Shown in pieces: positions 61,016 through 64,000 of a stretch of 64,000 bases of DNA (the first letter of the stretch is position 1; each line of letters begins with the position of its first letter). Position numbers and translations under genes: made by a program. The notes below the pieces were generated by a model. It was not told where the DNA came from and searched no databases. It saw only the letters and a program-made list of their open reading frames with translations. Origin of the DNA: Alphaproteobacteria bacterium (GTDB lineage: Bacteria; Pseudomonadota; Alphaproteobacteria; ATCC43930; CGMCC-115725); assembly GCA_028871055.1 (NCBI GenBank), contig JAGWON010000003.1, positions 152,679-216,678 of the forward strand. The letters are read 5' to 3'.

Positions 61016-61333
61016 ATGATTCTCGAAATCCGCACCTACACCGCTGCGATCGGCAAGGCCGGCCAGTGGCTCGAGCATTACGGCAAGCACGGCCTGGCGG
61101 TGCAACAGGAGATGTTGGGCAAGCTGATCTTCTTCGGCACCACGGAAGTCGGGCCGCTGAACCAGATCGTCCACATCTGGGCCTACAACTCGCTGGCGGA
61201 GCGCGAGCAGAAACGCAGCGCCATGGCCAAGGACCCGCGCTGGCACGAATATTTGAAAAATGCGCCGCCCGGCCTGCTGCTGTCGCAGGAAAGCAAGATC
61301 CTCAATCCGGCGAGCTTCTCGCCGCTGAAGTGA
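61016..61333 (+). CDS. NIPSNAP family protein
   Basis: 105 residues, a single NIPSNAP/dimeric alpha-beta barrel domain (ILEIRTYTAAIGKAGQWLEHY, GPLNQIVHIWAYNSLAERE). Small bacterial NIPSNAP proteins often sit in catabolic operons, but their function is unclear. It lies 54 bases after the amidase and is probably co-transcribed. Confidence 0.88.
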   Translation: MILEIRTYTAAIGKAGQWLEHYGKHGLAVQQEMLGKLIFFGTTEVGPLNQIVHIWAYNSLAEREQKRSAMAKDPRWHEYLKNAPPGLLLSQESKILNPASFSPLK

Positions 61334-61367
61334 CGCCGCAGGCGGTCATGTATTCCGAGCCCCCGTG

Positions 61368-62468
61368 TTACTGATCACGGGGATTGCGTGTAACGATCTC
61401 AGCACGCGATGACCCCGTAATGGCTGATTCGGCTCGCTCGATCTTGCCGATTTTGATCACCGCCTCTGTGCGATTATTCACGTCGAGGCCTTTGAGAATG
61501 GCTGTGACGTGATTCTTCACCGTCGGCTCGGCCAAGTTGAGCATGCGCGCGATCGCCTTATTGCTCTTACCCTGCATCATGAGGGCGAGCACCTCGACCT
61601 GTCGTCCGGTCAAACCGAGGTCGATCTGCAATCGCTTCGTTAGGCTCGCAGTCAGCGGGCTACTGTCAATCGGTTGAGTGGCTGCATGCTCGGCATCGAG
61701 GATTTCGGCAGGGATATAAGTCCCACCGGAAAGGATAAGCTGGAACGCACTGAGCATAACCTCGCGCTTCGTCGTCTTCGGAATGTAGCCTGCGGCACCC
61801 ATATCCATCGCGCGAGCGATATCGGCCGGGTCTCGCGAAGCAGAGAGCACAACGACCGCGATCGCAGGACAGTGTTCACGGAGTTCGGCGAGAACCGAAA
61901 ATCCGTCACGATCAGGAAGCGCCAAATCAAGCGTTATCAGATTAAGGTCGGAATACTGCTCTACAAGCTTAATCGCCTGAGAATAGTCGGATGCTTCAAA
62001 CACTGAGATGTTAGGCAAAAGCTCCGTGAGCACGCTGCAAAGCGCTTCCCGGATCAAGACATGGTCGTCCACCACGAGGACTTTCATCCAGCCGCTTTCC
62101 TCTGGATGGCCATACTTCAACATATTTTGGTCTAAGTGGGTAGTGAACCGGCCACGAGGCCTCCAGTGATTCACCCTTTTGAACCGTGGAAAGCGAGGAG
62201 TTTCGGTCATACCGGCCCAGTGCGCGGGATCGAAGAAGAATGCGATGCCGACATCGAGAACGTGCGCGATCATCACAAGGCGGCCTGGCGAAAGTCGACC
62301 CGATCCGTGCTCGAATTTGCGCAGTAGATGAGTCGAGAGGTCGACCTTTGCGCTGAACGTCTCGACACTCAGACCAAGCTCTGTACGGCGACGATGAATG
62401 CGTGCGCCCACCGCGGCGTCTATCGGACCGGCGAGCCGGCTATCCCTCGTAACGCGCCGTGCTGTCAA
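61368..62468 (-). CDS. XRE HTH - receiver - LuxR HTH fusion regulator
   Basis: 366 residues from TTG 62468, whose TTGA overlaps the stop of the small membrane protein upstream. Residues ~15-80 form an XRE domain (VGARIHRRRTELGLSVETFS, FEHGSGRLSPGRLVMIAHVL, VGIAFFFDP). A linker leads to a receiver starting MKVLVVDDHVLIREAL with D181 (LITLDLALPD) and ending in YIPKTTKRE. A LuxR HTH (LTGRQVEVLALMMQGKSNKAIA, PTVKNHVTAILKGLDVNNRTEA) closes it. Internal ATG 62087 could yield a normal 239-residue regulator. GC is lower than in neighbours. The hybrid kinase at 63230 is a possible partner. Confidence 0.7.
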   Translation of the reverse strand: MTARRVTRDSRLAGPIDAAVGARIHRRRTELGLSVETFSAKVDLSTHLLRKFEHGSGRLSPGRLVMIAHVLDVGIAFFFDPAHWAGMTETPRFPRFKRVNHWRPRGRFTTHLDQNMLKYGHPEESGWMKVLVVDDHVLIREALCSVLTELLPNISVFEASDYSQAIKLVEQYSDLNLITLDLALPDRDGFSVLAELREHCPAIAVVVLSASRDPADIARAMDMGAAGYIPKTTKREVMLSAFQLILSGGTYIPAEILDAEHAATQPIDSSPLTASLTKRLQIDLGLTGRQVEVLALMMQGKSNKAIARMLNLAEPTVKNHVTAILKGLDVNNRTEAVIKIGKIERAESAITGSSRAEIVTRNPRDQ

Positions 62469-62623
62469 ATGAGCCTGAACGCGACCGCCCACACGACAAG
62501 GCCTCCGAGAAAAGCGCGCGCACCCCATCGCTCTAGGTTCGCACGTTGCATCGGATAAATTCGTGCGCTGAACAGAATCGCCATGCCGATGATCATGATC
62601 GCAAATCCAACAAAGCGGGCCAT
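62465..62623 (-). CDS. Small membrane protein (52 residues)
   Basis: 52 residues with two hydrophobic helices: ARFVGFAIMIIGMAILFSAR and ARAFLGGLVVWAVAFRLI. CAGAGG lies about six bases before ATG 62623. Its stop overlaps the TTG of the fusion regulator, which suggests coupling. No known family; it could be a membrane partner of the regulator. Confidence 0.55.
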   Translation of the reverse strand: MARFVGFAIMIIGMAILFSARIYPMQRANLERWGARAFLGGLVVWAVAFRLI

Positions 62624-62672
62624 GTCAGCCTCTGGAGCGGTTCCCGGCGTTACCAACAACAGCAACCGCGTG

Positions 62673-62939
62673 CTAATTGAGCAGGCCAGGTGCGCGGTGC
62701 TCGAATTTGCGACCGACGCGGTAAGGGCTGTAGCCCCCCTGGTCCCGCCGTAAGTCGTGGATTTGCGTAGCTGGCGCGCTGCTCGCTCCGCTGGCCGTAT
62801 CGGCCACCCACGATAGATGCGCGCGCACAAGTGCGGCGGCGGTCAGGATTGCCAGCACGATCGCGCCCGCGGCCAAAGCGGTCGTTGAACGCGCGTGGAA
62901 GGCATCGGCGTAGCGGCCGGTTCGAACGATCTTGTTCAC
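62673..62939 (-). CDS. Small single-pass membrane protein, hypothetical
   Basis: 88 residues from GTG 62939, with GGGGAG nine bases upstream. One hydrophobic helix at ~20-42 (TTALAAGAIVLAILTAAALV) and a polar, glycine/arginine-rich tail. No family recognised. Lies between the hybrid kinase and the 52-residue protein on the same strand. The 290 bases upstream (62940-63229) show no gene. Confidence 0.5.
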   Translation of the reverse strand: MNKIVRTGRYADAFHARSTTALAAGAIVLAILTAAALVRAHLSWVADTASGASSAPATQIHDLRRDQGGYSPYRVGRKFEHRAPGLLN

Positions 62940-63229
62940 GGCGTGACTCCCCGTCAGCGGGCGCTGCCTCGCCGGTGTCAGCCGCGTGGATTCCGCATCC
63001 AGCCTTAGATGGATATGCGGTCCCCGTGGCCACCGGGGCTCCCCACAACGCCAATAATGGATTGCATTTTAGCGATCAGGAGAATCAGCCAGACGTACTG
63101 GCATGACGCGCGCCGCTGGTCGCGGAAAGTGCGAAAACGCTTACGAAATATCGCTTTCCGGTGGAGCGGGCGGCGATACTTTGGTACCAGGACCGAAGTC
63201 TGGGATTAAGTCGCTCGCCTCTGTTCTGA

Positions 63230-64000
63230 TTAAAGCGCAGCCGGAATCTTCGGCTCGGGGCTGCGGTCGGCAGCGGAGGTTGCGCGTAGGAGCTGGCTCA
63301 CCGTCGCACGCAGCGCCATGGGGCTAATGGGCTTATGAAGCAGAAGATAGCCCTGCGCCCGAGCAAGACGAAGCTGTTCAGGACTCGTATCGCCGCTGAT
63401 CAGCAGTGCCGGGATGGCTGCTTTGAATGCGTCTCGCAGGCGTTCGATCGCCTCGGTCCCGGTCGTGCCGTCGGAAAAATGGTAGTCACAGATGATGAGG
63501 TCGGGCGGCCTTCCCGCGCCAAGTTCGCCGAGCGCCGCGCTGCACGTTCGCGCAGTAACGACACGGCAACCCCAATCTGTGAGCAGGCCGCTCATCGCTT
63601 CAAGGATGAGCATTTCGTCATCGATGACGACAACAAGCTTACCGTCCGGAATGTCGGGCAGCGCGCCGGAACGTAACGGCTGAACTGAGAGTCGCCGGCT
63701 GGGGGTCATTGGTACGGTCACCGAAAAACAGGAACCGTGTCCGACTGTCGAGGTCAGCTCGACACGGTGCTCAAGCAACTTTGACAATCGATCAACAATG
63801 GCGAGACCGAGGCCGAGGCCGCCTTCCCATTTCTGCTTGCCGCCGGCCTGGTAGAATTCATCGAATATTCGTTGACGCTGGTCGGCGGGAATGCCGGCCC
63901 CTGTGTCGTACACTTCGATGCGCAACGCTTTCCCTCGCCGACGGCAGCCGATGATCACGCCGCCGCGCGAAGTGTAACGGACGGCGTTGGCCGCGAGGTT
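63230..64000 (-). CDS. Hybrid sensor histidine kinase, C-terminal part (runs off window end)
   Basis: 256 residues are visible and the frame is open to the window edge. They start in the HATPase domain (NLAANAVRYTSRGG as N-box, YDTGAGIPADQ as G1, GGLGLGLAIVDRLSKLL as G2) and end in a receiver with acidic VIDDE, the acceptor D in LIICDYHFSDG and K in LLHKPISP. The order resembles the C-terminus of the SSS-domain kinase at 33535. The sensor part lies outside. The XRE-REC-LuxR protein downstream is a possible partner. Confidence 0.85.
   Translation of the reverse strand, partial: NLAANAVRYTSRGGVIIGCRRRGKALRIEVYDTGAGIPADQRQRIFDEFYQAGGKQKWEGGLGLGLAIVDRLSKLLEHRVELTSTVGHGSCFSVTVPMTPSRRLSVQPLRSGALPDIPDGKLVVVIDDEMLILEAMSGLLTDWGCRVVTARTCSAALGELGAGRPPDLIICDYHFSDGTTGTEAIERLRDAFKAAIPALLISGDTSPEQLRLARAQGYLLLHKPISPMALRATVSQLLRATSAADRSPEPKIPAAL

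Noticed and set aside
1..64000. CRISPR array or transposase gene
   Set aside because: No regularly spaced direct repeats and no transposase or integrase motifs were seen; repeats found are single palindromic units.

Overview
This window looks like a chromosomal segment of a high-GC alphaproteobacterium of the Rhizobiales/Rhodospirillales kind. The grounds are GC-rich codon use, frequent GTG and TTG starts, short PAS-fold proteins common in that group, an alphaproteobacterial Suv3-like helicase / S4 / 7Fe ferredoxin / CarD gene set, DUF1223 and extensin-like proteins, and intergenic palindromes of rhizobial type. No species can be named from the sequence alone.

Region 1 (1-18265) is an aerobic benzoate catabolic cluster of the box (benzoyl-CoA epoxidation) type. 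A minus-strand operon carries boxC, boxB, an adrenodoxin-type ferredoxin-NADP reductase where BoxA would be expected, and an FAD flavoprotein. boxR, a helix-turn-helix plus shikimate-kinase-like regulator, lies just upstream. On the plus strand are benzoate-CoA ligase, a complete branched-chain-amino-acid-type ABC importer, an alpha/beta hydrolase and a MetE-like protein. The boxC and ligase promoters share an identical 20-base element overlapping the -10 box, the best candidate BoxR operator. Inside the transporter operon a lower-GC PAS-fold gene sits against the 3' half of a second livF-type ATPase gene, a visible recombination scar.

Region 2 (18269-33122) is mixed. It holds a membrane protein, proline iminopeptidase, a PagL-like lipid A deacylase, a DHA2 efflux pump, a tiny PEP-CTERM protein behind an AT-rich inverted repeat, the protocatechuate operon pcaD-H-G-B, two near-identical 373-residue MetE-like paralogues flanking a DoxX gene and an orphan binding protein, a GFA protein and a probably acquired DUF5677-like gene beside tRNA-Arg(CCT).

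Region 3 (33203-41448) carries a CrbS-like SSS-domain hybrid histidine kinase with a convergent LuxR-type regulator, an MHS-family transporter, a metallophosphatase-like protein with a degraded metal site, CarD and FdxA.

Region 4 (41505-51263) is an accessory block separating fdxA from the S4/helicase pair. It holds a citrate-synthase-like protein with a MerR-type DNA-binding domain but no recognisable catalytic histidines, an envelope-glycan module (glycosyltransferases, methyltransferase, SMR-type transporter, aminotransferase, epimerase), an extensin-like lipoprotein and a cluster of palindromic repeats.

Region 5 (51264-64000) holds the S4 protein (apparent C-terminal frameshift), the helicase, a glycine-zipper protein, an MHS transporter, htpG, DUF1223, a deacetylase-amidase-NIPSNAP cluster, an XRE-REC-LuxR fusion regulator, two small membrane proteins and a hybrid histidine kinase cut by the window end.
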